A DNA stretch of 16,322 nucleotides, taken from Anaerolineaceae bacterium UBA5211. Lineage in GTDB: Bacteria > Chloroflexota > Anaerolineae > Anaerolineales > Anaerolineaceae. The stretch's first letter is position 1. Every line of letters starts with the position of its first letter. A program made the translations under genes and the position numbers. Below are positions 6,933 through 13,368 of the stretch, piece by piece. The stretch spans positions 1-16,322 of the forward strand of contig DHVJ01000014.1 in assembly GCA_002412595.1 (NCBI GenBank), written 5' to 3'. The notes beneath the pieces were generated by a model, which saw only the letters and a list, made by a program, of their open reading frames with translations, was not told the DNA's origin and did not search any database.

Positions 6933-6947
6933 CTGATGGAGTTCTGA

Positions 6948-7490
6948 ATGAATGCATTAAAAGAAAAATATCGAGAAGAAGTAACACCTGCTCTGATGAA
7001 GGAATTTGGTTTGACCAACGTCATGCAAGTTCCCAATCTGAAAAAGATTGTTGTCAACATCGGAATGGGTGAGGCTATGGATAATCCCAAGTCATTAGAA
7101 GCTGCCAACAACGACCTGATGAAAATTACAGGACAGAAACCGGTAGTGACGAAAGCCAAGAAGAGCATTGCTAACTTTAAGTTACGCGAAGGACGCATTA
7201 TCGGCATAAAGGTAACTTTGCGCGGCGAAAAAATGTGGGCTTTGATGGATCGTTTGGTCAATATTGCGCTTCCCCGCGTTCGTGACTTCCGCGGTGTGTC
7301 CAATAAATCATTTGACGGGCGCGGTAATTACACGCTCGGCCTTAGGGAGCAATTGATTTTTCCTGAGATTGAATATGATTCAATCGATAAAGTGCGTGGA
7401 ATGGAATTGACCTTTGTCACCTCCGCCCCAAATGATGAGCAGTCAATGTCATTGTTGAAACATTTAGGAATGCCTTTTAGGAAGGTTTAA
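6948..7490 (+). CDS. rplE: 50S ribosomal protein L5
   Basis: L5 binds 5S rRNA and forms the B1b intersubunit bridge. The 180-aa product has the expected N-terminal LKEKYREEVTPALMKEFG, the loop with TGQKPVVTKAKKSIANFKLREG, and the conserved LPRVRDFRGVSNKSFDGRGNY and GLREQLIFPEIEYD segments. GGAG at 6938-6941 lies 6 nt before the ATG. Only 2 nt separate it from rpsN, whose Shine-Dalgarno is inside the rplE end. Confidence 0.98.
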   Translation: MNALKEKYREEVTPALMKEFGLTNVMQVPNLKKIVVNIGMGEAMDNPKSLEAANNDLMKITGQKPVVTKAKKSIANFKLREGRIIGIKVTLRGEKMWALMDRLVNIALPRVRDFRGVSNKSFDGRGNYTLGLREQLIFPEIEYDSIDKVRGMELTFVTSAPNDEQSMSLLKHLGMPFRKV

Positions 7491-7492
7491 TT

Positions 7493-7675
7493 ATGGCAAA
7501 AACATGTATGGAATATCGCGAACAGCGAAGAAAATATCCCACCCAAGTGCGTAACCGCTGCAAAATTTGCGGCAGGCCGCGAGGATATATGCGTCGTTTT
7601 GGTGTCTGCCGGATCTGCTTTAGAGATTTGGCGCTGAAAGGGAAAGTCCCAGGCGTTACAAAGTCGTCCTGGTAG
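7493..7675 (+). CDS. rpsN: 30S ribosomal protein S14, zinc type (type Z)
   Basis: S14 is a late-assembling protein of the 30S head. This is the short type-Z form of 60 aa, against about 100 for the zinc-free form. The metal ligands are Cys23, Cys26, Cys39 and Cys42 (CKIC ... CRIC), and it ends in the usual SSW. An additional cysteine at position 5 is not part of the site. AGGAAGG at 7479-7485 lies 7 nt before the ATG. No zinc-free paralogue is in the window, so zinc-responsive replacement cannot be judged here. Confidence 0.98.
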   Translation: MAKTCMEYREQRRKYPTQVRNRCKICGRPRGYMRRFGVCRICFRDLALKGKVPGVTKSSW

Positions 7676-7695
7676 AAACCGGTCCGGAGGAAATT

Positions 7696-8109
7696 ATGAG
7701 TGTAAATGATCCTATTGCTGATATGCTGACTCGCATCCGGAATGGTGTAATGAGTAACCAAACCGTAGTAGCTATGCCGAGCTCAAAGATCAAAACTGAA
7801 ATTGCGAGAATCTTGAAAGAAGAAGGTTATATAGAAGATTTTGAGGTTGCCACTGGCAGCAAGCCTTCCCATCAGGTGATCCGTCTTAAAATGAAATACG
7901 TGGGTGAACGGCGGAGCAAGCGCGCTGTGATCACGGGAATTGAGCGCATCAGTCGCCCAGGTCGCCGTGTTTATACCCAGAAGAAAGAAATTCCCTGGGT
8001 TTTATCCGGCATGGGTATTTCCATCGTGTCCACACCCAAAGGCGTAATGACCGGCCAAAACGCGCGTAAGAGCGGCGTCGGCGGGGAAATCCTGTGCAAG
8101 GTTTGGTAA
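7696..8109 (+). CDS. rpsH: 30S ribosomal protein S8
   Basis: S8 binds the central domain of 16S rRNA, and in E. coli it represses the spc operon by binding its mRNA. The 137-aa product has MSVNDPIADMLTRIRNG at the start, RISRPGRRVY in the middle and the C-terminal signature GMGISIVSTPKGVMT followed by GGEILCKVW. A perfect GGAGG at 7686-7690 lies 5 nt before the ATG, one of the strongest ribosome binding sites in the window. Confidence 0.98.
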   Translation: MSVNDPIADMLTRIRNGVMSNQTVVAMPSSKIKTEIARILKEEGYIEDFEVATGSKPSHQVIRLKMKYVGERRSKRAVITGIERISRPGRRVYTQKKEIPWVLSGMGISIVSTPKGVMTGQNARKSGVGGEILCKVW

Positions 8110-8137
8110 AACCTGAATTGACTATGGAGGTATTGTT

Positions 8138-8677
8138 GTGTCTCGAATAGGAAAACTTCCCATCGAAATTCCCGGCGGCGTTGAAGTGGAATTAAATGGG
8201 TCAAATGTAACCGTAAAAGGACCAAAGGGAACTATGCAACGCGAGTTTTCTCCCTTGGTAAGTATTGCTGAGGAAGAGGGCAAGATTGTCGTCACGCCCA
8301 GCTCAGATGAGAAAAACGTTCGTGCGCTGCATGGCACAACTCGGGCAGTTTTGAACAATATGGTTGTAGGCGTCAGCAACGGTTTCGAGCGTATTCTTGA
8401 AATCGATGGCGTCGGCTACAAAGCCGAAATGGATGGCAAAAACCTGGTAGTGAGTGTAGGTTATTCTCACCCGGTGGTGGTTGAACCTCCCGCAGGCATT
8501 GAATTTGATGTGGTTGAGAAAAACCGTCAGGTTGTTATCAAAGGCATCAATAAAGAAATTGTTGGTCAGACAGCTGCCGATGTTCGCAAGATTCGCCCGC
8601 CCGAACCCTATAAAGGTAAAGGTATTCATTACCTGGGCGAGCATATCCGCAGAAAAGCTGGAAAGACAGCCGCATAA
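8138..8677 (+). CDS. rplF: 50S ribosomal protein L6
   Basis: L6 lies near the factor-binding site of the 50S subunit. The 179-aa product begins with a GTG start (8138) giving MSRIGKLPIEIP, the canonical N-terminus; TGGAGG at 8125-8130 lies 7 nt upstream and supports GTG. Two related domains are visible, and the C-terminal signature RPPEPYKGKGIHYLGEHIRRKAGK is intact. The GTG is one of two in the window (also rplM). rplR follows after 28 nt. Confidence 0.97.
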   Translation: MSRIGKLPIEIPGGVEVELNGSNVTVKGPKGTMQREFSPLVSIAEEEGKIVVTPSSDEKNVRALHGTTRAVLNNMVVGVSNGFERILEIDGVGYKAEMDGKNLVVSVGYSHPVVVEPPAGIEFDVVEKNRQVVIKGINKEIVGQTAADVRKIRPPEPYKGKGIHYLGEHIRRKAGKTAA

Positions 8678-8705
8678 TAAAAAGGTGTGAAGCAGGAATT
8701 ATATT

Positions 8706-9071
8706 ATGGCAAATGTATCTCGAAATAAAGCAAGAATTCACAGACACCAGAGGGTTCGCAAGAACATTTATGGTGTGGCTGATAAACCAAGGCTCTGTGT
8801 TTACCGTAGCCTGAATGATATTTACGCTCAGATTATTGATGATGAAAAAGGCATTACCTTGGTTTCATCGTCCAGTATTGACCATGAGCTTCGGGCACAG
8901 GTAGAAAAGTTAACCAAGACGGAACAAGCTGTTGCGGTTGGTAAAAGTATTGCCGAGCGCGCCAAAGAAAAGAAGATTAGTACAGTAGTCTTCGATCGCG
9001 GCGGTTATCAATATATGGGTCGAGTCAAAGCTCTGGCAGAAGCTGCAAGAGAAGCTGGTCTGAAGTTTTAG
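8706..9071 (+). CDS. rplR: 50S ribosomal protein L18
   Basis: L18 binds 5S rRNA together with L5 and anchors it in the central protuberance. The 121-aa product has the basic N-terminal tail, the core KPRLCVYRSLNDIYAQIIDD, and the C-terminal signature VVFDRGGYQYMGRVKALAEAAREAGLKF. AGGA at 8694-8697 lies 8 nt before the ATG. The 30-nt gap to rpsE has only a trivial GCC/GGC fold at the stop codon. Confidence 0.97.
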   Translation: MANVSRNKARIHRHQRVRKNIYGVADKPRLCVYRSLNDIYAQIIDDEKGITLVSSSSIDHELRAQVEKLTKTEQAVAVGKSIAERAKEKKISTVVFDRGGYQYMGRVKALAEAAREAGLKF

Positions 9072-9101
9072 CCCCTGGGCGAAGGAAACTAAGAGGTAAA
9101 T

Positions 9102-9632
9102 ATGGAAAAAAAGGCTTATCAAGCAGACGAAAAAGAATTTGATGAAAGAGTAGTGGATATCGCACGTGTTGCCAAAGTTGTAAAAGGCGGCCGTAAATTC
9201 CACTTTCGCGTGACGATTGTTGCGGGCGATAATAATGGAAATATTGGATTAGGTGTTGGAAAAGCCGGCGCTGTTCCTGATGCTATGGCAAAGGCCACTC
9301 TGCAAGCCCATAAAAACATGCACAAGATTTCTTTATCTGGGACGACAATTCCTCATGAAATCATTGCCAAAGTTGGCGGTGCCGAAGTTCTGTTGAAACC
9401 GGCCTCATTGGGTACTGGTGTTATTGCTGGTGGCGGCGTCCGTGCGGTTGTAGAAGCAGCCGGTGTGCGTGACATCCTTACCAAGTCTCTGGGTAGCTCC
9501 AATACGCTGAATGTGGTCAAAGCGACCTTCAAAGCGCTGGAACAGTTGCAATCTTCACAGGATATCGCGGCAATGCGCGGTAAACCGGCGAAAGATCTTG
9601 CACCGTTCTGGGAACGGAGGAAAAATGCCTAA
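9102..9632 (+). CDS. rpsE: 30S ribosomal protein S5
   Basis: S5 lies at the mRNA entry site with S3 and S4 and affects decoding accuracy. The 176-aa product has the N-terminal double-stranded RNA-binding fold (VVKGGRKFHFRVTIVAGD, then GNIGLGVGKA) and the C-terminal domain (LLKPASLGTGVIAGGGVRAV, GSSNTLNVVKATFKAL). AGAGG at 9092-9096 lies 5 nt before the ATG. Its last 8 nt overlap the rpmD start, and the rpmD Shine-Dalgarno lies inside rpsE. Confidence 0.98.
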   Translation: MEKKAYQADEKEFDERVVDIARVAKVVKGGRKFHFRVTIVAGDNNGNIGLGVGKAGAVPDAMAKATLQAHKNMHKISLSGTTIPHEIIAKVGGAEVLLKPASLGTGVIAGGGVRAVVEAAGVRDILTKSLGSSNTLNVVKATFKALEQLQSSQDIAAMRGKPAKDLAPFWERRKNA

Positions 9633-9822
9633 AAAAGAAAAAATGTTAAAAATCACATTAGTGCGAAGTCCAATTGGCAATACAGAACGGCATAAATCAA
9701 CCATACGTGCCTTGGGCTTACATAAAATTGGTCAGACTGTTGAACAAAAAGATTCACCTACCGTTCGCGGCATGATTTCCAAAGTGAATCATTTAATTAA
9801 CGTGGAAGAAGTTCAGGAATAA
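9625..9822 (+). CDS. rpmD: 50S ribosomal protein L30
   Basis: L30 is a small large-subunit protein, absent from some bacteria. The 65-aa product from ATG 9625 has the core LKITLVRSPIGNTERHKSTI and the ending RGMISKVNHLINVEE, typical of the family. GGAGG at 9616-9620 lies only 4 nt upstream. A second ATG at 9643 would give 59 aa (MLKITLVR) but has no ribosome binding site of its own, so 9625 is preferred. The frame is open upstream inside rpsE, which is not meaningful. rplO follows after 2 nt. Confidence 0.95.
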   Translation: MPKKEKMLKITLVRSPIGNTERHKSTIRALGLHKIGQTVEQKDSPTVRGMISKVNHLINVEEVQE

Positions 9823-9824
9823 AA

Positions 9825-10280
9825 ATGAAATTACATGATTTAAAACCCAACGAGGGCGCAAAGAAAAATCGCAAACGAGTCGGTCGCGGTATCGCAGCGG
9901 GTCAGGGTAAAACCGCTGGTCGTGGTACCAAAGGCCAGCATTCTCGCTCCGGTTTTGGTGGGCATCTTTATCGCCAGGGTGGTAACCTGCCTTTCTACCG
10001 CCGCCTTCCCTTTATGCGTGGTGAAGGATTCCGCCCGATTAACCGTGTTGAATACAATGAAATCAATGTTGAAACTCTGGCGAAATTCAAAGCTGGTACC
10101 GAAGTTACACCCGATTTGTTAGCTGAGCACAATATGCTTCATAAAAACCAGAACCGTGTTGCGATTCTCGGCAATGGAGATATCAAAGTCGCTCTGACCG
10201 TAAAAGCGCATCGTTTTACCACAAGCGCAAAAGCTAAGATCGAAGCGGCTGGTGGAAAAACCGAAGTGATTGAGATTTAG
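9825..10280 (+). CDS. rplO: 50S ribosomal protein L15
   Basis: L15 is a late-assembling 50S protein. The 151-aa product has the long glycine- and arginine-rich N-terminal tail (KKNRKRVGRGIAAGQGKTAG, then GRGTKGQHSRSG), LPFYRRLPFMRGEGF, and the globular C-terminal half ending in the conserved AKAKIEAAGGKTEVIEI region. AGGA at 9815-9818 lies 6 nt before the ATG. It precedes secY, as in most spc operons. Confidence 0.98.
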   Translation: MKLHDLKPNEGAKKNRKRVGRGIAAGQGKTAGRGTKGQHSRSGFGGHLYRQGGNLPFYRRLPFMRGEGFRPINRVEYNEINVETLAKFKAGTEVTPDLLAEHNMLHKNQNRVAILGNGDIKVALTVKAHRFTTSAKAKIEAAGGKTEVIEI

Positions 10281-10281
10281 G

Positions 10282-10302
10282 GTATCTGGAATAAGGAGAT
10301 AC
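10282..10302 (+). promoter_or_regulatory. Inverted repeat overlapping the secY ribosome binding site
   Basis: GTATCT (10282-10287) pairs with AGATAC (10297-10302) across a 9-nt loop. The secY Shine-Dalgarno AAGGAG (10293-10298) lies partly in the loop and partly in the 3' arm, so folding would cover its last two bases. It begins 2 nt after the rplO stop. It could tune SecY synthesis relative to ribosomal proteins; this is inference from the fold alone. Confidence 0.4.
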
Positions 10303-10306
10303 AAGA

Positions 10307-11650
10307 ATGAAGAGATCGGCTTGGCGTTATTTGTGGACTTCAGTTGATATCCGGAAGAAGATTCTGATTACGATTGGTATCTTGATTCTGTATCGCTTTG
10401 CAGCGAACATTCCGGTGCCGGGTATCAATCGCGATGTCATTGCCAGCATATTCCAGCAGCAAAGCCCGGCCAGCAGTTTGTTGGGCGTCTTCGATATGCT
10501 TTCGGGTGGTACCCTGTCCAATTTTTCTATCTTGGCAATGGGTGTTTACCCCTACATTACTGCCCAAATTATTATTCAATTACTGGTTCCCATTATTCCT
10601 TCTTTGCAGCGCCGCATGGAAAGCAATCCAAAAGAAGGCCGCAAATTAATGGAAAAGTGGACCGTTTTACTGACGATCCCCATGGGTACGCTGTCAGCTT
10701 TAGGTCAGATTCAATTATTCAATCAATTGACCTCTAGCGGATCAATTTTGAATTACACATTTGGTTTCTCAAATGGCAACACCATCCCAACCTTGACCAC
10801 TGTGGTCAGTATGGTTGGCGGTACGATGTTGGGTATCTGGTTGGGCGAATTGATTTCTGAGTATGGTATCCCGAATCAAGGTCTTTCCTTGATTATCTTC
10901 TCTGGTATTGTCTCCAGGATTCCGAGCAACCTGTATAGCATCATTATTTCCGGCCAAAATGTCGCTTTGCTTTTGATCCTGATGGCTATTATCCTTGGCT
11001 TGACCATCTTTGTTATTATCTTTGTCCAGCAGGGTCGCCGCAATGTTCCGGTCCTCTTTCCCGGGCGCAGAGTTGGCAACCGCATGTCGATGCCTGTCAA
11101 ATCGAACCTGCCGCTGATGATCAACCTGGCAGGTATGATCCCGCTGATTTTTGCACAGACCATTTTGTCTCTGCCGGGTATTATTGCGCAATTCTTTATC
11201 AATTCCAATACACCATGGTTGGCGAACTTGGCTAACTGGTTGCAAAACACATTCAACACGGGTAGTGTTTGGTATGTGGTGATTTACTTTGTCTTCGTCG
11301 TATTATTAACATTCTTCTATACTGAAGTGCTCTTTGAACAGCAAAATTACGGCGAGAACCTGAAACGTCAGGGTGCTCAAATTCCTGGTGTTGTTCGGGG
11401 TGTTGCCACTCAGAACTATCTCAACAGAGTGCAGCGCCGTATCACGCTGGTGGGAGCGCTTTTCCTGGCAGTGGTGGCTACAATACCCTATGTCTTTGGT
11501 TTGATACTGCCGGCTAATATTGGTAATTCGATTTTCCTGGTTTCTGCTTCCGGTTTGATCATCGTTGTGGGTGTCGTTCGCGATACTTTCAACATTATCG
11601 AAACCGAACTGAAACTGCATGGTTATGACGAGAAATTGATCAAAGGATAA
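10307..11650 (+). CDS. secY: Protein translocase subunit SecY
   Basis: SecY is the channel through which unfolded proteins cross or enter the cytoplasmic membrane. The 447-aa product shows about ten hydrophobic segments: roughly residues 18-38, 74-97, 118-138, 160-180, 190-205, 214-241, 268-292, 318-340, 378-400 and 408-424. The family motifs are in place: NIPVPGI after the first helix, the plug region (LGVFDMLSGG) near 59-68, the basic loop QQGRRNVPV before helix 7, and the C5 loop GENLKRQGAQIPG near 349-361, which contacts SecA and ribosomes. AAGGAG at 10293-10298 lies 8 nt before the ATG. adk follows after 9 nt. Confidence 0.98.
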   Translation: MKRSAWRYLWTSVDIRKKILITIGILILYRFAANIPVPGINRDVIASIFQQQSPASSLLGVFDMLSGGTLSNFSILAMGVYPYITAQIIIQLLVPIIPSLQRRMESNPKEGRKLMEKWTVLLTIPMGTLSALGQIQLFNQLTSSGSILNYTFGFSNGNTIPTLTTVVSMVGGTMLGIWLGELISEYGIPNQGLSLIIFSGIVSRIPSNLYSIIISGQNVALLLILMAIILGLTIFVIIFVQQGRRNVPVLFPGRRVGNRMSMPVKSNLPLMINLAGMIPLIFAQTILSLPGIIAQFFINSNTPWLANLANWLQNTFNTGSVWYVVIYFVFVVLLTFFYTEVLFEQQNYGENLKRQGAQIPGVVRGVATQNYLNRVQRRITLVGALFLAVVATIPYVFGLILPANIGNSIFLVSASGLIIVVGVVRDTFNIIETELKLHGYDEKLIKG

Positions 11651-11659
11651 TAATTTCGA

Positions 11660-12325
11660 ATGTCACGCTTTTACGTTTTATTAGGTCCTCCTGGAGCTGG
11701 AAAAGGTACTCAGGCAGCAATTGTTGCTGAGAAATGTGGTATCCCTCACGTTTCATCTGGGAATATCTTCCGTGAGAACCTGGATAAGAATACCGATCTG
11801 GGTATCAAAGCCAAAGCTTACATGGAAAAAGGCGAACTAGTACCCGATGAGATTACCATCGGTATGGTGCAGGATCGTTTGTTGAAAGTTGACTGCAAAA
11901 ACGGTGCGCTCTTGGATGGCTTTCCACGCACTCCTGCGCAAGCCAAGGCTTTGGAAGAGTTCCTGTCCCAAAACGATGGGGCCATTGCCAGCGTGCCTTT
12001 TATCAATGTCCCGGCGGACGAATTGATCGATCGCTTGAGCAGCCGCTGGGTTTGTAAAGCCGAAGGCCATACCTATAACACCAAGTTCAGCCCGCCGAAA
12101 AAAGCCGGCGTTTGTGACTTCGACGGCTCAGAGCTTTATCAGCGGAATGATGATAAACGTGAAACGGTTGAACAACGCATTCGGGTCTATTCAGAGCAAA
12201 CCGCACCGCTGATCGATTTCTACAAAGAGAAAGGTTTGCTGGTCGAAATTGATGGGGCGAAACCCATTGATGAGGTGACCACGGAAGTATTGAAAGTAGT
12301 CGCTTGTGGCTCTGATGGGCAATAG
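11660..12325 (+). CDS. adk: Adenylate kinase with unusual lid
   Basis: Adenylate kinase interconverts ATP + AMP and 2 ADP. The 221-aa long-form enzyme has the P-loop GPPGAGKGT (residues 9-17), the AMP-binding region around FRE (37-39) and the DGFPRT motif (86-91). The lid domain is at about 131-165, with arginines 162, 167 and 173 in the YQRNDD/RETVEQRIRVY segment. In zinc-type lids the four ligands are Cys-x2-Cys-x16-Cys-x2-Asp or Cys; here the same spacing carries Cys132, Glu135, Cys152 and Asp155. The Shine-Dalgarno (AAAGGA, 11642-11647, inside secY) is 12 nt from the ATG, rather far. map and infA, which often follow, are absent. Confidence 0.97.
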   Translation: MSRFYVLLGPPGAGKGTQAAIVAEKCGIPHVSSGNIFRENLDKNTDLGIKAKAYMEKGELVPDEITIGMVQDRLLKVDCKNGALLDGFPRTPAQAKALEEFLSQNDGAIASVPFINVPADELIDRLSSRWVCKAEGHTYNTKFSPPKKAGVCDFDGSELYQRNDDKRETVEQRIRVYSEQTAPLIDFYKEKGLLVEIDGAKPIDEVTTEVLKVVACGSDGQ

Positions 12326-12351
12326 ACGAGACAGAATAAATTAGTTATAAT
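12323..12351 (+). promoter_or_regulatory. Candidate sigma70-type promoter upstream of rpmJ
   Basis: A perfect -10 hexamer TATAAT (12346-12351) lies 17 nt after TAGACG (12323-12328), which matches the -35 consensus at four of six positions and includes the adk stop codon. The A/T-rich run and GCGG that follow resemble the start region of the candidate promoter before rplC: both contain AAAATTTTGCGG (12353-12364 and 1227-1238). It would drive rpmJ-rpsM-rpsK-rpsD-rpoA-rplQ, the alpha operon, with a leader of about 35-40 nt. Inferred from consensus only. Confidence 0.55.
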
Positions 12352-12396
12352 AAAAATTTTGCGGCTGCAGTTATATGAAGATAGGAGAATTTTGAA

Positions 12397-12510
12397 ATGA
12401 AAGTATCACCATCAATCCGCAAACGATGTGCAAAATGCAAGATTGTGAAACGTAAAGGTATCCTTTATGTTATTTGTGAAAATCCGAAACATAAACAGAG
12501 ACAGGGATAA
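12397..12510 (+). CDS. rpmJ: 50S ribosomal protein L36, zinc-binding form
   Basis: L36 is the smallest 50S protein and binds zinc in its C+ form. The 37-aa product (MKVSPSIRKRCAKCKIV start) has the full ligand set Cys11, Cys14, Cys27 and His32. AGGAG at 12383-12387 lies 9 nt before the ATG. In many bacteria infA precedes this gene; here adk is the upstream neighbour with a 71-nt gap between them. rpsM follows after 5 nt. Confidence 0.97.
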   Translation: MKVSPSIRKRCAKCKIVKRKGILYVICENPKHKQRQG

Positions 12511-12515
12511 GAAAT

Positions 12516-12905
12516 ATGGCAAGAATTGAAGGTGTTGACTTACCGCGTAACAAACGCATTGAGGTTGGGTTAACCTATATTTATGGTGTTGGACCTACCC
12601 GTGCGAAGGAAGTTCTCACGGCGACCAATGTGAGTCCTGATATTCGGGTGAATGATCTCACGGAAACTGAAGTTAGTGCGTTGCGTGAGTACATTTCGAA
12701 GAATTTCAAGGTGGAAGGTGATCTGCGCCGTGATGTTCAAATGAACATTAAGCGGTTAGTTGAAATTGGTTGCTATCGTGGATTGCGGCACCGCAGAAGT
12801 TTACCGGTTCATGGTCAACGAACGCGCACTAATGCACGTACCCGCAAGGGACCGAAACGCACGGTTGCCGGACGCGGACGTCGCCGTGGCGCAACAAAGA
12901 AATAA
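12516..12905 (+). CDS. rpsM: 30S ribosomal protein S13
   Basis: S13 lies at the top of the 30S head and contacts the P-site tRNA and the 50S subunit. The 129-aa product has MARIEGVDLPRNKRIEVGLT, the helix-hairpin-helix region IYGVGPTRAKEVL, and the basic tail with CYRGLRHRRSLPVHGQRTRT, ending in lysine-rich residues. AGGG at 12503-12506, inside rpmJ, lies 9 nt before the ATG. The stop codon marks the base of a 9-bp hairpin (next entry). Confidence 0.98.
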   Translation: MARIEGVDLPRNKRIEVGLTYIYGVGPTRAKEVLTATNVSPDIRVNDLTETEVSALREYISKNFKVEGDLRRDVQMNIKRLVEIGCYRGLRHRRSLPVHGQRTRTNARTRKGPKRTVAGRGRRRGATKK

Positions 12906-12929
12906 ACCTGAATTAATCATATTTAGGTT
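12905..12929 (+). promoter_or_regulatory. Intercistronic hairpin between rpsM and rpsK
   Basis: Bases 12905-12913 (AACCTGAAT) pair with 12921-12929 (ATTTAGGTT) in nine consecutive pairs, one of them G-U, around a 7-nt loop. It is the longest stem found in the window's gaps. It starts at the last base of the rpsM stop codon and ends 6 nt before the rpsK Shine-Dalgarno AGAGG (12936-12940). It is followed by A residues, not T, so it is not an intrinsic terminator on this strand. A processing or mRNA-stabilising element, or a translation-control element, is possible. Confidence 0.45.
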
Positions 12930-12944
12930 AAAAATAGAGGAATT

Positions 12945-13349
12945 ATGGCACAAAGTTCAAAAACAAGTAAACGTACTTCGACAACCAAAAAAGTCAAGCG
13001 CAACGTATCTGCGGCTCAGGTTCATATTTTTGCGTCGTTCAACAATACGATTATCACGGTAACCGATCAACAAGGCAACACCATTGCCTGGACCAGTTCC
13101 GGATCGGTGGGTTTCAAGGGTTCCCGCAAGAGCACCCCGTTTGCGGCTCGCTTGGCGGCTGAAGAAGTCATCAAGAACGCTGCTTCAATGGGTGTTTCTG
13201 AAATTGATGTTTTCATCAAAGGCCCTGGCCCCGGTCGTGAATCTGCCATTCGCGCCATTCAAGCCAAGGGTTTGAAAATCAGATCAATCACAGACGTTAC
13301 ACCGGTCCCGCACAACGGCTGCCGGCCACCCAAGAAACGCCGTGTATAA
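12945..13349 (+). CDS. rpsK: 30S ribosomal protein S11
   Basis: S11 lies on the 30S platform near the mRNA exit. The 134-aa product has a basic N-terminal tail of about 20 residues, the conserved VHIFASFNNTIITVTDQQGN, then SSGSVGFKGSRKSTPFAA, and the C-terminal TPVPHNGCRPPKKRRV signature. AGAGG at 12936-12940 lies 4 nt before the ATG. The gene is preceded by the rpsM-rpsK hairpin and followed after 19 nt by rpsD. Confidence 0.98.
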   Translation: MAQSSKTSKRTSTTKKVKRNVSAAQVHIFASFNNTIITVTDQQGNTIAWTSSGSVGFKGSRKSTPFAARLAAEEVIKNAASMGVSEIDVFIKGPGPGRESAIRAIQAKGLKIRSITDVTPVPHNGCRPPKKRRV

Positions 13350-13368
13350 AGAGCAGGAGAAATTATAA

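Noticed and set aside
8111..8131. ACCT/AGGT pairing around the rplF ribosome binding site
   Set aside because: Only 4 bp with a 13-nt loop; too weak to list.
10769..11245. 158-codon minus-strand open frame opposite secY
   Set aside because: Shadow of secY codon bias; the product is a low-complexity Gln/Asp/Asn/Arg-rich string with no recognisable domain.
12346..12376. Direct repeat AGTTATA (12343-12349 and 12369-12375) near the rpmJ promoter
   Set aside because: Seven A/T-rich bases repeated twice in an A/T-rich gap is expected by chance and overlaps the -10 region.
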